The notes: generated by a model from the letters alone, not told the origin. A stretch of DNA of 64,000 nucleotides from Pseudomonas guineae (GCF_900113745.1 NZ_FOQL01000001.1:1-64000); one strand, 5' to 3'; positions 8,449 through 18,891 are shown, counted from the stretch's first letter. Translations and numbers: made by a program.

Positions 8449-9507
8449 TTAAGCGTTACCGCTTAGTTTGAGCCGCGCCGCCTGGGTGAAGTCGAGCATG
8501 CGCTTGAGCGGCTTGATCGCCTTAGGGATCAACGCTGGGTCAACGAATATTTCGTTACTGCCCTCACGCAAACACGCCAAGGTGCGCTGCAGGGTGTTCA
8601 TTGCCATCCATGGGCAGTGCGCACAACTGCGACAGGCTGCGCCGTTACCGGCAGTCGGCGCGGCAATAAATTCTTTATCCGGACACAGCTGCTGCATCTT
8701 GTAGAAGATGCCGCTATCAGTGGCGACGATAAAGGTCTTGTTCGGCAGCGTCTGGGCGGCGGCAATTAGCTGGCTGGTGGAACCCACCGCATCGGCCAAA
8801 TCAATCACTGCCGTTGGCGATTCAGGGTGAACCAGTACAGCGGCGCCCGGATACAACGCCTTCATATCTTCCAGCTGCTTGGACTTGAACTCTTCGTGGA
8901 CGATACAGGCTCCGTCCCACAACAGCATGTCAGCGCCGGTCTTATTCTGGATATAGCGGCCCAAATGCTTATCGGGTGCCCAGATGATGCTCTCGCCGTT
9001 ATCCATCAAGTGCTCGACGATTTCCACCGCGCAACTAGATGTCACCACCCAGTCGGCACGCGCCTTCACTGCCGCAGAGGTATTGGCATACACCACCACG
9101 GTACGCTGCGGGTGCTGATCGCAAAACGCCGAGAACTCTTCAACCGGACAACCCAGATCAAGCGAGCACGTCGCTTCAAGCGTCGGCATCAGCACGCGCT
9201 TTTCTGGGTTAAGGATTTTCGCCGTCTCGCCCATGAATTTGACGCCCGCCACGAGCACCGTCTGCGCCGCATGTTGGTTGCCGAAACGGGCCATTTCTAG
9301 CGAGTCAGAAACACAGCCACCGGTTTCCTCTGCCAGGGCCTGCAGCACCGGATCACAGTAATAGTGCGCCACCAGTACGGCGTTCTGCTTTTTTAGCTCA
9401 GCTGCGATTTCGGCGCAGTAAAAAGCTTCCTGCTCGGGCGTCAGCGGCTTGGGCTGCTTAGCGTCGAGGTGAGCTTGCACCAATAGGCGTTCGGAAATCT
9501 GCGTCAT
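8449..9507 (-). CDS. nadA: quinolinate synthase A
   Basis: NadA condenses iminoaspartate with dihydroxyacetone phosphate to make quinolinate for NAD synthesis, using a 4Fe-4S cluster. The 352-aa protein carries the expected cysteines in [25 protein letters not shown] and [14 protein letters not shown]. The last contains the CxxC-type C-terminal motif. The opening of the catalytic fold is visible in [20 protein letters not shown]. It lies downstream of tRNA-Lys, separated by that tRNA's terminator. Confidence 0.97.
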   Translation of the reverse strand: MTQISERLLVQAHLDAKQPKPLTPEQEAFYCAEIAAELKKQNAVLVAHYYCDPVLQALAEETGGCVSDSLEMARFGNQHAAQTVLVAGVKFMGETAKILNPEKRVLMPTLEATCSLDLGCPVEEFSAFCDQHPQRTVVVYANTSAAVKARADWVVTSSCAVEIVEHLMDNGESIIWAPDKHLGRYIQNKTGADMLLWDGACIVHEEFKSKQLEDMKALYPGAAVLVHPESPTAVIDLADAVGSTSQLIAAAQTLPNKTFIVATDSGIFYKMQQLCPDKEFIAAPTAGNGAACRSCAHCPWMAMNTLQRTLACLREGSNEIFVDPALIPKAIKPLKRMLDFTQAARLKLSGNA

Positions 9508-9604
9508 GTCATCAGGCCCTGTGAAGGTCTATCAGCGCGGAACTCGAGTATACCCGTCAGTTTGCTGGCAGCGCAGGTGGGGTAGTCGAGATAAAAATTA
9601 CAGA

Positions 9605-9649
9605 TAAAAAAAAGCCTGAAAATTCCTTTAATCAGAACTTTCAGGCTTC
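9605..9649 (-). terminator. terminator of tRNA-Lys
   Basis: On the minus strand, arms AAGCCTGAAA and TTTCAGGCTT enclose a loop of about 17 nt and are followed by a run of T residues. It sits just 3' of tRNA-Lys. Confidence 0.85.
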
Positions 9650-9672
9650 TTGCCCTTCCGAAGAAGGAAATA

Positions 9673-9748
9673 TGGTGGGTCGTGTGGGATTCGAACCTAC
9701 GACCAATTGGTTAAAAGCCAACTGCTCTACCAACTGAGCTAACGACCC
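9673..9748 (-). tRNA. tRNA-Lys (anticodon TTT)
   Basis: A 76-nt tRNA including encoded CCA (9673-9675). Acceptor arms GGGTCGT and ACGACCC pair, the D arm contains AGCTCAGTTGGTAGAGC, and the anticodon loop CTTTTAA places TTT at 9713-9715. It has its own promoter upstream and terminator downstream. Confidence 0.97.
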
Positions 9749-9760
9749 GACGCGAGGCGT

Positions 9761-9788
9761 ATAATACTGATTTAATTCAGGATTTCAA
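9761..9788 (-). promoter_or_regulatory. promoter of tRNA-Lys
   Basis: On the minus strand TTGAAA (9783-9788) and TATTAT (9761-9766) are 16 bp apart, ending 12 bp before the tRNA start. Confidence 0.65.
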
Positions 9789-9806
9789 CACCCAGCAGAA
9801 AATATT

Positions 9807-10481
9807 TTAGAAATAACGCGTGGGATCAACGATTCCTGCCGCGACAAAGCCGGCAGCACGCAGACGGCAGCTGTCGCACTTTCCACACGCCTGCCCTTGG
9901 TCGTCAGCCTGGTAGCAGGAAACTGTCAGCGCGTAGTCAACACCGAGCCGAACACCCGCCTGAGCGATTTCAGCTTTACTCATACTCTGCAGCGGAGCCT
10001 GAATGCGAAAACCCTGCCCCTCCACGCCCGCCTTGGTGGCCAGATTGGCCATGCGCTCAAAGGACTCGATGAATTCCGGGCGACAATCCGGATAACCAGA
10101 GTAATCCACCGCATTCACACCAATGAAAATATCCCGCGCACCAAGCACCTCAGCCCAGCCCAGGGCTAGGGACAAGAACACGGTATTGCGCGCGGGTACG
10201 TAGGTCACCGGAATCCCTTCGCTCGGAACTTCCGGCACATCAATGCTGACATCGGTTAACGCCGAACCGCCCATACCATCAAGGTTCAGGCCAATCACCT
10301 TGTGCTCAACCACTCCCAACTGCTGGGCCACTTGTTCGGCGGCCTGCAGTTCGGAGCGATGACGCTGACCGTAATCGAAACTCATGGTGTAACAGCTGTA
10401 GCCGTCGGCCTTGGCCATGGCCACTACAGTGGCCGAGTCCAGGCCGCCAGACAGCAGGATTACCGCTTTTTTATCGCTCAT
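9807..10481 (-). CDS. queC: 7-cyano-7-deazaguanine synthase
   Basis: QueC converts 7-carboxy-7-deazaguanine to preQ0 with ATP and ammonia in queuosine biosynthesis. The N-type ATP pyrophosphatase P-loop SGGLDS is at 11-16. The C-terminus carries the zinc cysteine cluster ([18 protein letters not shown]). I start at ATG 10481 (224 aa), which leaves 1 bp to the stop of queE and has AGGA upstream. A longer frame reaching 10592 lies inside queE and is rejected. It is translationally coupled to queE. Confidence 0.96.
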   Translation of the reverse strand: MSDKKAVILLSGGLDSATVVAMAKADGYSCYTMSFDYGQRHRSELQAAEQVAQQLGVVEHKVIGLNLDGMGGSALTDVSIDVPEVPSEGIPVTYVPARNTVFLSLALGWAEVLGARDIFIGVNAVDYSGYPDCRPEFIESFERMANLATKAGVEGQGFRIQAPLQSMSKAEIAQAGVRLGVDYALTVSCYQADDQGQACGKCDSCRLRAAGFVAAGIVDPTRYF

Positions 10482-10482
10482 A

Positions 10483-11130
10483 TCAGTGTCCTGGCTCATC
10501 ATTCCAGAGAATCTTATGTAGCTGCATCTGCAGGCGCACAGGCAAGTTGTCGGCAACAATCCACTCAGCCAGCGCGCGCGCCTCCAGCTCATGGTGACTC
10601 GGCGACATCAGCACCTCATTGACGCGAGCGTCCAAGCCGTACTGGATAAGCTTGCTTACCGCCCAGTCGTAGTCTTCACGGGAGCAAATGACAAATTTGA
10701 CCTGGTCATTGGGCGTCAGCATGGCAATGTTCTCATAGCGATTACGTGCAACTTCTGCTGAGCCGGGGGTTTTCAGGTCAAGGACCTTACTCACCCGCGG
10801 ATCAACCGCTGACACATCCAGCGCGCCACTGGTTTCCAGAGACACTTCATAGCCGGCATCACACAGACGCTTGAGCAGCGCAATGCAGTTAGGTTGCGCC
10901 AATGGCTCGCCACCCGTCACACAGATATAACGCGGCTTATAGCCGGCAACCTGCTCGACAATGGCATCCAGCGACATCATTTCGCCACCACTAAAAGCAT
11001 AAGCGGTGTCGCAGTATTGGCAACGTAAAGGACAGCCGGTCAGGCGAACGAACACAGTCGGCAAGCCGGCGGTGCGCGTCTCGCCCTGCAGCGAGTAGAA
11101 AATCTCGGTAATGCGCAGGGTATCTTGCAT
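10483..11130 (-). CDS. queE: 7-carboxy-7-deazaguanine synthase (radical SAM)
   Basis: QueE rearranges 6-carboxytetrahydropterin to 7-carboxy-7-deazaguanine. The radical-SAM motif CPLRCQYC gives the cluster ligands Cys33, Cys37 and Cys40 (CxxxCxxC) counting from ATG 11130 (215 aa). The opening [14 protein letters not shown] is the family's signature. A GTG three codons upstream is an alternative start, and neither has a strong Shine-Dalgarno sequence. It forms an operon with queC and lies about 100 bp below a repeat and the cpoB terminator. Confidence 0.95.
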   Translation of the reverse strand: MQDTLRITEIFYSLQGETRTAGLPTVFVRLTGCPLRCQYCDTAYAFSGGEMMSLDAIVEQVAGYKPRYICVTGGEPLAQPNCIALLKRLCDAGYEVSLETSGALDVSAVDPRVSKVLDLKTPGSAEVARNRYENIAMLTPNDQVKFVICSREDYDWAVSKLIQYGLDARVNEVLMSPSHHELEARALAEWIVADNLPVRLQMQLHKILWNDEPGH

Positions 11131-11227
11131 ATCAGCCACGGGCGTAACAGCTAAACAGGCTGTCCGCCTCCGTTGCGGGAAAGGGGCGCGGATTGTATAT
11201 GAAAAAATTTCCAGGAGAAATTCTTAA

Positions 11228-11287
11228 CGACGCACAGCGATGGCCCGAAGGGTATCCGCCAAGAATGGCAGGCCATAAAAAAACCCG
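11228..11287. repeat. 60-bp dispersed intergenic repeat, copy A
   Basis: This segment aligns without gaps to 62831-62890 at 45 of 60 positions by my count. Conserved blocks are AGCGA, GGCC, GAAGG, ATGGCA and CCATAAAAAA. Both copies run into the T-tract side of an intrinsic terminator and lie upstream of a minus-strand gene (here queE). I do not recognise a named family. Confidence 0.6.
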
Positions 11288-11300
11288 CGCAGGGCGCGGG
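11277..11300 (-). terminator. terminator of the tol-pal-cpoB operon
   Basis: Arms CCCGCGC and GCGCGGG with a 3-nt loop are followed, on the minus strand, by seven T residues. It lies 22 bp past the cpoB stop codon. Confidence 0.92.
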
Positions 11301-11322
11301 CTTAGTTATGACTCATCCCGCT

Positions 11323-12138
11323 CTACGGCAAGCGCTGTAAATCACGCTGCGCCAGCTGGGCGGCAGAGCTGCCTGGGTACTGTGCAACAACCTGCTGGAG
11401 AATACCCTTGGCCTTGTCGCTATTACCCAGGCGCTGTTCGACATCAGCCAGCTTGAACAGTGAGTCCGGCACCTTGCCATGGCTCGGGTAAACCTGACTG
11501 ACCCGCGCAAAGGCCTGACCGGCCCCCTGCAGATCACCCTTCGCCAGGTTCACTTCACCCAGCCAGTACTGCGCGTTCCCGGCGTACTGACTGTTCGGGT
11601 ACTTACGTAGAAAGGCGGCAAACGCCTGACTGGCCTTATCAAAATCCTTGGCCTTAATCAGGTCAAAGGCCGCTTCGTAGAACAGTTTTTCCTTTGCCGG
11701 GTCGGCCGGCTCATTACTGGCCGGGGCCTGCCCCGCTGCTGGCGAGGTCGGCGTACCGCTGGCATTGATTGCACCCGCGGTTGAAGAATTCTGGCTGACT
11801 GCAGCACCTGCTGCGCCACCACTCAGACGCTTATCAAGGTCCTGATAACGCTCCAGGCTTTCTTGCTTAAGACGCTGTATTTCATTCTGTTGTTCTTCCA
11901 GCGTACCGCGCAACTGCGCGATCTCTTGCTGCATCTGCTGCAACTGGTTGAACAGCATGCCCTGCGCCGAGACAGGAGCCGCAGCCCCTGCCTCCGCGTA
12001 GGTGCCGGACGCGCCGTAACCAGCAGGCGGATAACTGCTGCCGTAACCGGCATTGTTATCCACCACGGGAACCTCAGCCCAGGCCGCAAGCGGCAGGCTG
12101 AGCACCAAAACGGTTAAAGCACGTCGGCACGTTCGCAT
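11323..12138 (-). CDS. cpoB: Tol-Pal coordinator CpoB (YbgF)
   Basis: CpoB links Tol-Pal-driven outer-membrane constriction to peptidoglycan synthesis at the septum, in the periplasm. The 271-aa protein has a signal peptide (LPLAAWAEV), an N-terminal coiled coil (about 65-105, rich in Q, E and L: LFNQLQQMQQEIAQLRGTLE) that trimerises in homologues, a linker rich in Ala, Ser and Pro, and a C-terminal TPR domain (about 148-270) ending DLQRLP. It is the last gene of the tol-pal operon, 6 bp after pal, and is followed by a strong terminator. Confidence 0.94.
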   Translation of the reverse strand: MRTCRRALTVLVLSLPLAAWAEVPVVDNNAGYGSSYPPAGYGASGTYAEAGAAAPVSAQGMLFNQLQQMQQEIAQLRGTLEEQQNEIQRLKQESLERYQDLDKRLSGGAAGAAVSQNSSTAGAINASGTPTSPAAGQAPASNEPADPAKEKLFYEAAFDLIKAKDFDKASQAFAAFLRKYPNSQYAGNAQYWLGEVNLAKGDLQGAGQAFARVSQVYPSHGKVPDSLFKLADVEQRLGNSDKAKGILQQVVAQYPGSSAAQLAQRDLQRLP

Positions 12139-12144
12139 ATCGAA

Positions 12145-12642
12145 TTACTTACGCAGTTCGACGCGACGGTTTTGAGCCCACGAGGACTCGTCGTTACCAG
12201 TGGCGATTGCGCGCTCTTCACCGTAGGAAACCAGTTCCAGTTGAGCCGGGGAAACGCCCTGCAGTACCAGGTAACGCTGCACAGCCTTGGCGCGACGCTC
12301 GCCCAGAGCCATGTTGTATTCACGAGTACCGCGCTCGTCAGCGTGGCCTTCCAGAACTACGCGAGCGCCATTGCCTTGCAGGTCTTTGGCGTGAACGTCC
12401 AGAGCGCGCATGGCCTCTGGCTTCAGGTCGGAGCTGTCGTATTCGAAGTAGAAGGTGGTGATAGCGCGCAGAGCAGCTTCTTCGCTCAGGCTACCATCAA
12501 CAGCGCCAGTGTTAGCACCGTAACCAGCGTTAGGATCGATCGCGCCTTCACCAGCAGCGTCGCCGCCTTTGGAGGAACAACCTACAGCCACGGCGAGAGC
12601 CAAACCCAGTGCAGCAAACTTACCAAATTTCAGCATTTCCAT
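12145..12642 (-). CDS. pal: peptidoglycan-associated lipoprotein Pal (OprL)
   Basis: Pal anchors the outer membrane to peptidoglycan and is the target of TolB and TolA. Start ATG 12642 (165 aa) gives [12 protein letters not shown] and a spacing of 7 nt to AGGAG; the ATG one codon upstream is only 4 nt away. The lipobox ends at Cys22 (VAVGC). The OmpA-like domain (about 60-165) shows [23 protein letters not shown] and the final NRRVELRK, which bind diaminopimelate. It is nearly identical to P. aeruginosa OprL as I remember it. Confidence 0.97.
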   Translation of the reverse strand: MEMLKFGKFAALGLALAVAVGCSSKGGDAAGEGAIDPNAGYGANTGAVDGSLSEEAALRAITTFYFEYDSSDLKPEAMRALDVHAKDLQGNGARVVLEGHADERGTREYNMALGERRAKAVQRYLVLQGVSPAQLELVSYGEERAIATGNDESSWAQNRRVELRK

Positions 12643-12708
12643 CATATAGCTCCTAATGAACCCCAGTGTGTTAAGCAGTATTTCAAACAACAACGGTATA
12701 GCGCCGCA

Positions 12709-14007
12709 TCAGTTCAGGTAAGGGGACCAAGAAGGCTCTCGAACTTCGCCTTGAGCGGTAGGAAGAGGGAGCCTCACACGTCCATTGGTGGACGCTAATA
12801 CCAAGACTCCCCGGCCCTGCTGGCGGGTGGCGTAGACTACCATGGTGCCGTTGGGCGCAACAGTAGGCGACTCATCCAGACTGGTATCTGAAAGAATGCG
12901 CAAATTGCCGCGCTGCAGGTCTTGTGCAGCCACCTTGAACACGGTGTAACCATCCTGGCGGTGAATCATCACCAGGGTCTTCTCATCAGCAGACAGCTTA
13001 GGGTTAGCGTTGTAGTTACCAATAAAGGTCACTCGCTCAGCCGCACCGCTGTTGATGTTGGTTTTATAGATTTGTGGCTTACCGGAACGATCCGACGTGA
13101 AGTACAGCGTCTGACCATCCTTACCCCAGAACGGCTCGGTATCAATCGACTGCTGATTGGTCACCCGGCGCAGCTGACGGCTGCCCATGTCCATGACATA
13201 GATTTCCGGGTTGCCGTCTTTAGACAGGACAAATGCCAGGCGATTGCCATCCGGTGACCAGGCAGGTGCGCCGTTCAAACCTTCAAAGTTTGTGACCTGC
13301 TCACGGCGACCGGTATCGATATGCTGAACAAAGATGCGCGGACGCTTCTGCTCAAACGACACGTAGGCAATACGACGACCGTCCGGGGCAAACGACGGGG
13401 ATAGAATCGGCTCACGCGATTGCAGCAAGGTCACCGCGCGCGCGCCATCATAATCGGAGCGCTGCAAGGTGTAACGGGTGTTGTTGACCGAAAAACGCTC
13501 TGCAGTCACGTAAAGCATACGCGTGGAAAACGCGCCTTTAACGCCCGTCAGCTTCTCGTAAGACTGATCGGCGATGTGGTGCGCCATATCACGTAACTGA
13601 TCAATACCACCGCCGACACTGCCGGTCATTACTTGCTGCTGGGTGGTGACGTTAAACAGGGCGAACTGGATCTGCAGGCGACCGGCGTTTGGCACGATGC
13701 TGCCGACCAGCACGTACTGCGCACCGAGCGCCTGCCAATCGCGGTAGATCACTTCAGCTGCCTGCGTCGGCAAGCTGATCATATTCTGCCGCGGGATCGG
13801 CTCGAAAACGCCAGAGTTGCGCAGGTCCTTGCCGATGATTTCAGCCATGTCCTCAGGTAAAACGCTGCCGCCCTGCCAGCCAAAAGGCACCACGGCGATG
13901 GGCGTAGCACGGTCAGTGCCACTGCTGATCACCAACGGATCAGCGGCCTGAACGGTGCCGACCACTAGGGCCAGACCGAGCAGAACAATGCGCATCAGGG
14001 TATTCAC
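12709..14007 (-). CDS. tolB: Tol-Pal translocation protein TolB
   Basis: TolB is a periplasmic protein that binds Pal and is displaced by TolA during constriction. The 432-aa product has a signal peptide ending VGTVQAA-D, an N-terminal alpha/beta domain (about 25-160) and a six-bladed beta-propeller made of WD-like repeats such as [20 protein letters not shown]. The GTG start at 14007 overlaps the tolA stop by 4 nt and has GGAGGA 9 nt upstream. An ATG four codons further in is less well placed. Confidence 0.95.
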   Translation of the reverse strand: MNTLMRIVLLGLALVVGTVQAADPLVISSGTDRATPIAVVPFGWQGGSVLPEDMAEIIGKDLRNSGVFEPIPRQNMISLPTQAAEVIYRDWQALGAQYVLVGSIVPNAGRLQIQFALFNVTTQQQVMTGSVGGGIDQLRDMAHHIADQSYEKLTGVKGAFSTRMLYVTAERFSVNNTRYTLQRSDYDGARAVTLLQSREPILSPSFAPDGRRIAYVSFEQKRPRIFVQHIDTGRREQVTNFEGLNGAPAWSPDGNRLAFVLSKDGNPEIYVMDMGSRQLRRVTNQQSIDTEPFWGKDGQTLYFTSDRSGKPQIYKTNINSGAAERVTFIGNYNANPKLSADEKTLVMIHRQDGYTVFKVAAQDLQRGNLRILSDTSLDESPTVAPNGTMVVYATRQQGRGVLVLASTNGRVRLPLPTAQGEVREPSWSPYLN

Positions 14008-14996
14008 AGGCCTAAATCCTCCGGTTTGAAGACAGCGCGACGCTGCCGGTAAAGGCGATCAAAAGTGGCGCGGTCCAGCTGTTGCATTTCAGCAATACGG
14101 CCGACGTTACGCACCGCTTGCACGGCCGAGCTATCAAAAGGTGAATCGCCACTCGAGCGCGTCACGCTAGCATTGGTGATGGTGCCATCTGGCAGCATTT
14201 CGATCAGTACTTCTACACTCATGCCGTTACGCGCAGAAGGCGGACGCCGCCACTGCTGGCTAACGAGCATGACAATTAAATCATCCAAACTGCCGGCCAC
14301 TTCATCACCGACGGTATCGGCCATGGCCTGCTGACGACCGACATCGTCAGACAGTAACTCGGCCAGTGCAGCAGCCTTCTTATCTTCTACGGCCTTGCGT
14401 TGAGAGGCTTCCGCCGCTTTCTTCTTAGCATCGTCAGCCGTTTTTTTCTTTGCAGCTTCAGCAGCAGCTTTTTTCTTCGCGTCTTCAGCCGCCTTATTCT
14501 TAGCGCTCTCCGCTGCTTTTTTCTTAGCGTCTTCAGCAGCCTTTTTCTTTGCCGCTTCGTCGGCTGCTTTTTTCTTGGCTACGTCAGCCAGCTTCTTCTG
14601 TTCCGCCGCCTTATTCGTCTCTGCAGCTTGTTTCTCAGCGTCGGCTTTTTTAGCCTCTTGCGCTTTCTGAGCCTCTTGCGCCTTCTTTTGTTCCGCCGCT
14701 TTTGCGGCTACTTTTTCCTGCTCGGCCTTTTTCTGCTCTAGTTGCTCAGTTTCATAGATAGGCGCCGTGGTTTTTTTGGTCTCTCCAGCGATTTTCTGAT
14801 TGGTCTGGGTGGTGGCCTGACTCTGGGACTGCAACTTGTACAAAGTTGCCTGTACCACAGGCTTAGCCGGCGGAAGGTCAGGGGCAAAGGCGAAGCTGAC
14901 AAACAGCATGGCAAACATGATGACGTGCAACGCCACAGCCCAGACAACAGGCCAAAACAAACTTTCCGAAGATGAACGCTCGCGCTGGTATTGCAT
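14004..14996 (-). CDS. tolA: inner-membrane energy-transducing protein TolA
   Basis: TolA spans the periplasm and passes proton-motive force from TolQR to TolB-Pal. The 330-aa protein has one N-terminal membrane segment (about 13-38), a long helical domain II (about 80-220) made of Ala/Lys/Glu repeats such as [20 protein letters not shown], and a C-terminal globular domain III (about 222-330) with the TonB-like segment [23 protein letters not shown]. The repetitive codons make this stretch prone to length change. It overlaps tolR by 1 nt and tolB by 4 nt. Confidence 0.95.
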   Translation of the reverse strand: MQYQRERSSSESLFWPVVWAVALHVIMFAMLFVSFAFAPDLPPAKPVVQATLYKLQSQSQATTQTNQKIAGETKKTTAPIYETEQLEQKKAEQEKVAAKAAEQKKAQEAQKAQEAKKADAEKQAAETNKAAEQKKLADVAKKKAADEAAKKKAAEDAKKKAAESAKNKAAEDAKKKAAAEAAKKKTADDAKKKAAEASQRKAVEDKKAAALAELLSDDVGRQQAMADTVGDEVAGSLDDLIVMLVSQQWRRPPSARNGMSVEVLIEMLPDGTITNASVTRSSGDSPFDSSAVQAVRNVGRIAEMQQLDRATFDRLYRQRRAVFKPEDLGL

Positions 14997-15448
14997 CAGG
15001 GGGCCTCAGTAATCAGCCCGACGTTACCCACGTCAGCTTCCTGCAGCCCGCCCATAGCCGCCATCACCGTACCGTAATCAACCGTTTTGTCACCACGCAC
15101 GAACACTTGCACCTGCTTACCTGTAGCACGACTCTGGTTGATGATCGCAGTCACTGCGCGAGTCATCTCTTCCAGCGTCAGTGCTTTGTCTTGCACGGTA
15201 TCGACATCGACCTCGGTACCCATATTCCAGTAGTAAGACTTGTCGGCCTTGATCGAGATAGTCAACACCTGGGCGTTGTTGTCCTGCGGCAAGGCCTCGC
15301 TGCTGACTTTTGGTAGGTCAACCTTAACCCCCTGGTTAAGCATCGGCGCGGTCACCATAAAGATCACCAGCAGCACCAACATCACATCGATGTAGGGCAC
15401 CACGTTCATCTCGGCGACGGGCTTGCGTCTGTTGCGAATTCTGGCCAT
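14996..15448 (-). CDS. tolR: TolR, proton-channel partner of TolQ
   Basis: TolR is an ExbD-type protein with one N-terminal transmembrane helix (about 16-36) and a periplasmic domain. The ion-pathway aspartate is Asp21 in PYIDVML. With TolQ it forms the stator-like motor that drives TolA. The 150-aa length is normal. Its stop overlaps the tolA start (TGATG), which implies translational coupling. The ribosome site is weak. Confidence 0.96.
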   Translation of the reverse strand: MARIRNRRKPVAEMNVVPYIDVMLVLLVIFMVTAPMLNQGVKVDLPKVSSEALPQDNNAQVLTISIKADKSYYWNMGTEVDVDTVQDKALTLEEMTRAVTAIINQSRATGKQVQVFVRGDKTVDYGTVMAAMGGLQEADVGNVGLITEAP

Positions 15449-15482
15449 GGCTTGAAAAACCTGTATTGAGAGTGCCTAAGGC

Positions 15483-16178
15483 TTAGTCGTCGCTGGTGTG
15501 TACTTTGCGGTGTAGAATCGCCTGGAACTCGTCGGCGAAGGTGTAGTAACGACCGATCAACATTTCGCCACGAGCAGCAAAGCGGTTATAAGCAATGACT
15601 GCAGGGATCGCCGCAAACAAACCAATGGCAGTAGCGATAAGCGCCTCGGCAATGCCTGGCGCTACCGTGGCCAGCGTGGCCTGTTGCACTTGGGCCAGAC
15701 CGCGGAAGGAATTCATGATGCCCCACACAGTGCCGAACAAGCCAATATACGGGCTGGTTGAGCCGACAGTGGCGAGAAAAGGCAGGCTTTGATCCAGCTT
15801 TTCTTCTTCACGGGAAATCGCGACGCGCATGGCCCGCGCTACCGCGTCCATAACAGCATCCGGGTCAACGCCAGGCTGCTGACGCAGGCGTGAGAAATCT
15901 TTGAAACCGGCACGGAAAATCTGCTCAAGACCAGAGTCCGGATCGGGATTGCTACCGGCCTGACGATAAAGCTTGGACAGGTCGATACCCGACCAAAAGC
16001 GCTCCTCGAAATTATCCAAAGCCCGCTTGGCCGCGCGCAGCAAGGCTGTGCGCTGGAAGATCATGACCCACGAAGTGACCGATGCGGCCACCAGCGTCAG
16101 CATTACCAGTTGCACCACCAGGCTGGCGTTGCTGATCAGACTCCACATCGACATGTGGTCAACGGCATTGGCTTCCAC
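15483..16178 (-). CDS. tolQ: TolQ, inner-membrane motor subunit
   Basis: TolQ (ExbB/MotA family) forms the pentameric proton channel around TolR. The 231-aa protein has three membrane helices: one N-terminal (about 15-40) and two from about 135 to 200, with the family segment LPFLATVGSTSPYIGLFGTVWGIM. The start is GTG 16178, with AGGAG 7 nt upstream and 2 bp from the ybgC stop, so ybgC-tolQRA reads as one operon. Confidence 0.95.
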   Translation of the reverse strand: MEANAVDHMSMWSLISNASLVVQLVMLTLVAASVTSWVMIFQRTALLRAAKRALDNFEERFWSGIDLSKLYRQAGSNPDPDSGLEQIFRAGFKDFSRLRQQPGVDPDAVMDAVARAMRVAISREEEKLDQSLPFLATVGSTSPYIGLFGTVWGIMNSFRGLAQVQQATLATVAPGIAEALIATAIGLFAAIPAVIAYNRFAARGEMLIGRYYTFADEFQAILHRKVHTSDD

Positions 16179-16180
16179 GC

Positions 16181-16633
16181 TTACTCTCCTGTTCTAGATG
16201 TACCCGCGCCACCCTGCCCGGCAAAGGCCGCATGCAGAGTTTGGGGAATAGCCCGGGGTTTCAAATTGTCGGCGCGCACACAGGCCACCATAAACTGCCC
16301 TTCACAGAGCAACACATCATCCGCAGCCCGCCTGACTTGCTGACGAAAACGCAGGCTGGCACGGTTTAATTCAATTACTTCAGCGCTTACCACCAGCTCA
16401 TCATCAAGCCTGGCTGGCGCGTGATAGCGCGCTTCAGCCGAGTGCACAACAAACAACAGGCCCTCCTCGGCAAGCGTCGACTGGAGAAACCCCAGTTCGC
16501 GCAGGCGTTCGGTACGAGCCCGTTCCATAAATTTGAGGTAATTGACGTAGTAGACGATGCCGCCCGCATCGGTGTCTTCGAAATAAACCCGACAACGAAA
16601 GGTGAACGGCTGAACTCCGTTTTGCGCGCGCAT
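16181..16633 (-). CDS. ybgC: acyl-CoA thioesterase YbgC
   Basis: A 150-aa hot-dog-fold thioesterase of the 4-hydroxybenzoyl-CoA family. YbgC of other bacteria associates with Tol-Pal and acyl carrier protein. The motif [22 protein letters not shown] contains the catalytic aspartate (DTDAGG). It leads the tol operon, as is usual, 2 bp before tolQ and 52 bp after ruvB. Confidence 0.92.
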   Translation of the reverse strand: MRAQNGVQPFTFRCRVYFEDTDAGGIVYYVNYLKFMERARTERLRELGFLQSTLAEEGLLFVVHSAEARYHAPARLDDELVVSAEVIELNRASLRFRQQVRRAADDVLLCEGQFMVACVRADNLKPRAIPQTLHAAFAGQGGAGTSRTGE

Positions 16634-16685
16634 ACTCTAGTCTTAGCTCCCGGTCTTGCCAATTGGGTAGAGCAAGTATTTTTTC

Positions 16686-17738
16686 TTAGTCTGTCACACC
16701 ACCAACCTGCTCCATTACCGGTAACTCGCCCATGCGTTTCGGTACATTCAGACCAAAATGCAGGTAGGCATGCCGGGTAACTACGCGGCCACGAGGGGTG
16801 CGCATGATGTAACCCTGTTGGATTAGATAAGGCTCCAACACATCCTCAATGGTGTGCCGCTCCTCACTGATCGCTGCCGCGAGGTTATCGACGCCCACAG
16901 GACCACCATCAAACTTCTCAATCATGGTCAACAGCAGGCGACGATCCTGGTGGTCTAAACCACGTTCATCAACATCCAGTAAGTTCAGCGCCAGGTCGGC
17001 AATTTCACGGGTGATGTCTCCCTGCCCGCGCACTTCGGCAAAATCACGCACCCGGCGCAGCAGGCGGTTAGCGATACGCGGTGTACCGCGAGCCCGGCGT
17101 GCGATCTCAAATGCCCCCTGCGGCTCAGTCGATAAACCGAGAATCCCCGCCGAGCGCATGACAATGGTGGTCAGGTCTTCGGTGTTGTAGAACTCCAAAC
17201 GCTGGACAATACCAAAACGGTCACGCAACGGATTAGTCAGCATGCCAGCGCGGGTGGTGGCGCCAACCAAAGTAAAAGGTGGCAGATCGAGCTTGATCGA
17301 ACGCGCGGCCGGGCCTTCGCCGATCATGATATCGAGCTGGAAGTCCTCCATAGCTGGGTATAGCACTTCCTCGACAATCGGTGACAAACGGTGAATCTCA
17401 TCGATAAACAGCACATCGCCCGGCTCAAGATTGGTCAGCAGGGCTGCCAGATCGCCCGGACGCTCCAGCACGGGGCCGGAGGTGCTCTTGATCGACACAT
17501 TCATTTCTTGGGCGATGATATTGGCCAGAGTCGTTTTACCCAGACCTGGCGGACCAAAAATCAGCGTGTGATCGAGCGCTTCACTGCGACCCCGAGCAGC
17601 CTGGATAAACAGCTCCATTTGCTCACGCACGTTTGGCTGACCGATATACTCGGCCAGCTTCAGCGGACGAATAGCACGGTCGACCTGCTCATCACGGTCG
17701 CGAGGGGCAGCAGTAATCAGACGATCAGCTTCTAGCAC
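16686..17738 (-). CDS. ruvB: Holliday junction helicase motor RuvB
   Basis: RuvB is the AAA+ ring that drives branch migration with RuvA. The 350-aa protein shows Walker [10 protein letters not shown], Walker [11 protein letters not shown], and the sensor 1 segment ([11 protein letters not shown]). It ends with a winged-helix DNA-binding domain ([16 protein letters not shown]). The GTG start at 17738 overlaps the ruvA stop by 1 nt (TAGTG), indicating coupled translation. Confidence 0.97.
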   Translation of the reverse strand: MLEADRLITAAPRDRDEQVDRAIRPLKLAEYIGQPNVREQMELFIQAARGRSEALDHTLIFGPPGLGKTTLANIIAQEMNVSIKSTSGPVLERPGDLAALLTNLEPGDVLFIDEIHRLSPIVEEVLYPAMEDFQLDIMIGEGPAARSIKLDLPPFTLVGATTRAGMLTNPLRDRFGIVQRLEFYNTEDLTTIVMRSAGILGLSTEPQGAFEIARRARGTPRIANRLLRRVRDFAEVRGQGDITREIADLALNLLDVDERGLDHQDRRLLLTMIEKFDGGPVGVDNLAAAISEERHTIEDVLEPYLIQQGYIMRTPRGRVVTRHAYLHFGLNVPKRMGELPVMEQVGGVTD

Positions 17739-18343
17739 TAGACCATTCCCTTAAGGGCTCGACGAATCATATCTTCACTGCTCAAACCTTCTTCCTTAAT
17801 AGCTGAGACGGCGCGACTGGCTTCCTGGGGTTTGTAACCGAGCGAAATAAGTGCACTCACGGCATCATTCTCCGCGCTTGAGACTGCGCTACCGGCACGA
17901 GGTTCCGCCACCAGCGGCGACATACCCGGCACAACTTCCCAGGCCTTAAAGCGGTCTTTTAACTCAACCAGCAGGCGTTCGGCGGTTTTCTTACCGACCC
18001 CCGGGATTTTCACCAGTACTGAAGTGTCTTGCGCCTGCACACAACGCACCAACTCATCGACCTCAAGCCCCGACATCAATGCCAGCGCCAGCTTCGGCCC
18101 TACGCCATTAAGGCGGATGAGCTCGCGAAACAGTTCGCGCTCACGCTTTTCAAAAAAGCCATAGAGCAAGTGCGCATCCTCACGCACCACCAGATGGGTG
18201 TGCAGGGTCAGCGGCTCACCCACCGAAGGCAAACGGTACAGGGTGGTCATGGGTACTTCCAACTCATAACCCAAACCGTTTATGTCAACAATCACATGGG
18301 GCGGCTGTTTTTCCGCCAGGGTGCCGCGCAAACGTCCGATCAC
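17738..18343 (-). CDS. ruvA: Holliday junction DNA-binding subunit RuvA
   Basis: RuvA tetramers hold the four-way junction and load RuvB. The 201-aa protein has an N-terminal OB fold ([12 protein letters not shown] to about 63), tandem helix-hairpin-helix motifs ([13 protein letters not shown] and [13 protein letters not shown]) and a small C-terminal RuvB-binding domain ([16 protein letters not shown]). It lies between ruvC and ruvB with 23 bp and a 1-nt overlap respectively. Confidence 0.97.
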   Translation of the reverse strand: MIGRLRGTLAEKQPPHVIVDINGLGYELEVPMTTLYRLPSVGEPLTLHTHLVVREDAHLLYGFFEKRERELFRELIRLNGVGPKLALALMSGLEVDELVRCVQAQDTSVLVKIPGVGKKTAERLLVELKDRFKAWEVVPGMSPLVAEPRAGSAVSSAENDAVSALISLGYKPQEASRAVSAIKEEGLSSEDMIRRALKGMV

Positions 18344-18366
18344 CGCTGCTTTCCTTAAAAATTACA

Positions 18367-18891
18367 TTACAAACGAAGACGACCCGCACGCCGTTTTGCG
18401 CCAACCAGACCGTGAGGGATAAGACTTTGCCGATGATGGGCATGACACAAAGCAATCGCCAGCGCATCCGACGCATCGATCTGCGGCTTCTGTACCAGCT
18501 TAAGCAAGTGCATCACCATCATCTGCACCTGCTCCTTATCGGCCCCACCGCTGCCGGCAATGGCCTGTTTGACCTGAGTTGCGGTGTATTCGGCGATATC
18601 CAGCCCCGCTTCCATCCCTGCGACTATGGCCACACCACGCGCCTGACCGAGCTTGAGCGCAGAGTCGGGATTACGCGCCATAAACACCTGCTCGATGCCC
18701 ATGGTCACTGGCCCGTAGGTGTCGATCACTTCACGCACACCGCGAAACACCACTTGCAGACGTTCCGGCATGGAGCCATTGCCCGTACGAATACAGCCTG
18801 AAGCGACATACTCGCAATTACGGCCGTTATCGCGCACCACGCCGTAACCCGTAATGCGCGAACCAGGGTCGATGCCGAGAATCAAGGTCAT
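18367..18891 (-). CDS. ruvC: Holliday junction resolvase RuvC
   Basis: RuvC cuts the junction processed by RuvAB. Using ATG 18891 the protein is 174 aa, equal to the P. aeruginosa protein as I recall it. The catalytic acids are Asp7 (GIDPGSR), the Glu of [11 protein letters not shown], and the C-terminal pair in [16 protein letters not shown] four codons upstream is possible but extends beyond the conserved start. First of the ruvCAB set; its terminal segment [13 protein letters not shown] is basic. Confidence 0.96.
   Translation of the reverse strand: MTLILGIDPGSRITGYGVVRDNGRNCEYVASGCIRTGNGSMPERLQVVFRGVREVIDTYGPVTMGIEQVFMARNPDSALKLGQARGVAIVAGMEAGLDIAEYTATQVKQAIAGSGGADKEQVQMMVMHLLKLVQKPQIDASDALAIALCHAHHRQSLIPHGLVGAKRRAGRLRL

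Noticed and set aside
8827-9300. A 157-codon plus-strand frame inside nadA
   Set aside because: Antisense to a clearly recognised gene, no ribosome site, and a composition (rich in His and Arg) typical of shadow frames.
14400-14741. A long open frame antisense to tolA rich in Leu, Phe and Arg
   Set aside because: It is a shadow of the Ala/Lys-rich repeats of TolA, whose complementary strand lacks stop codons.
14420-14760. CRISPR-like or tandem repeat region
   Set aside because: The repetition is short-codon protein repetition in TolA domain II with no spacers; no CRISPR array or cas gene exists in the window.
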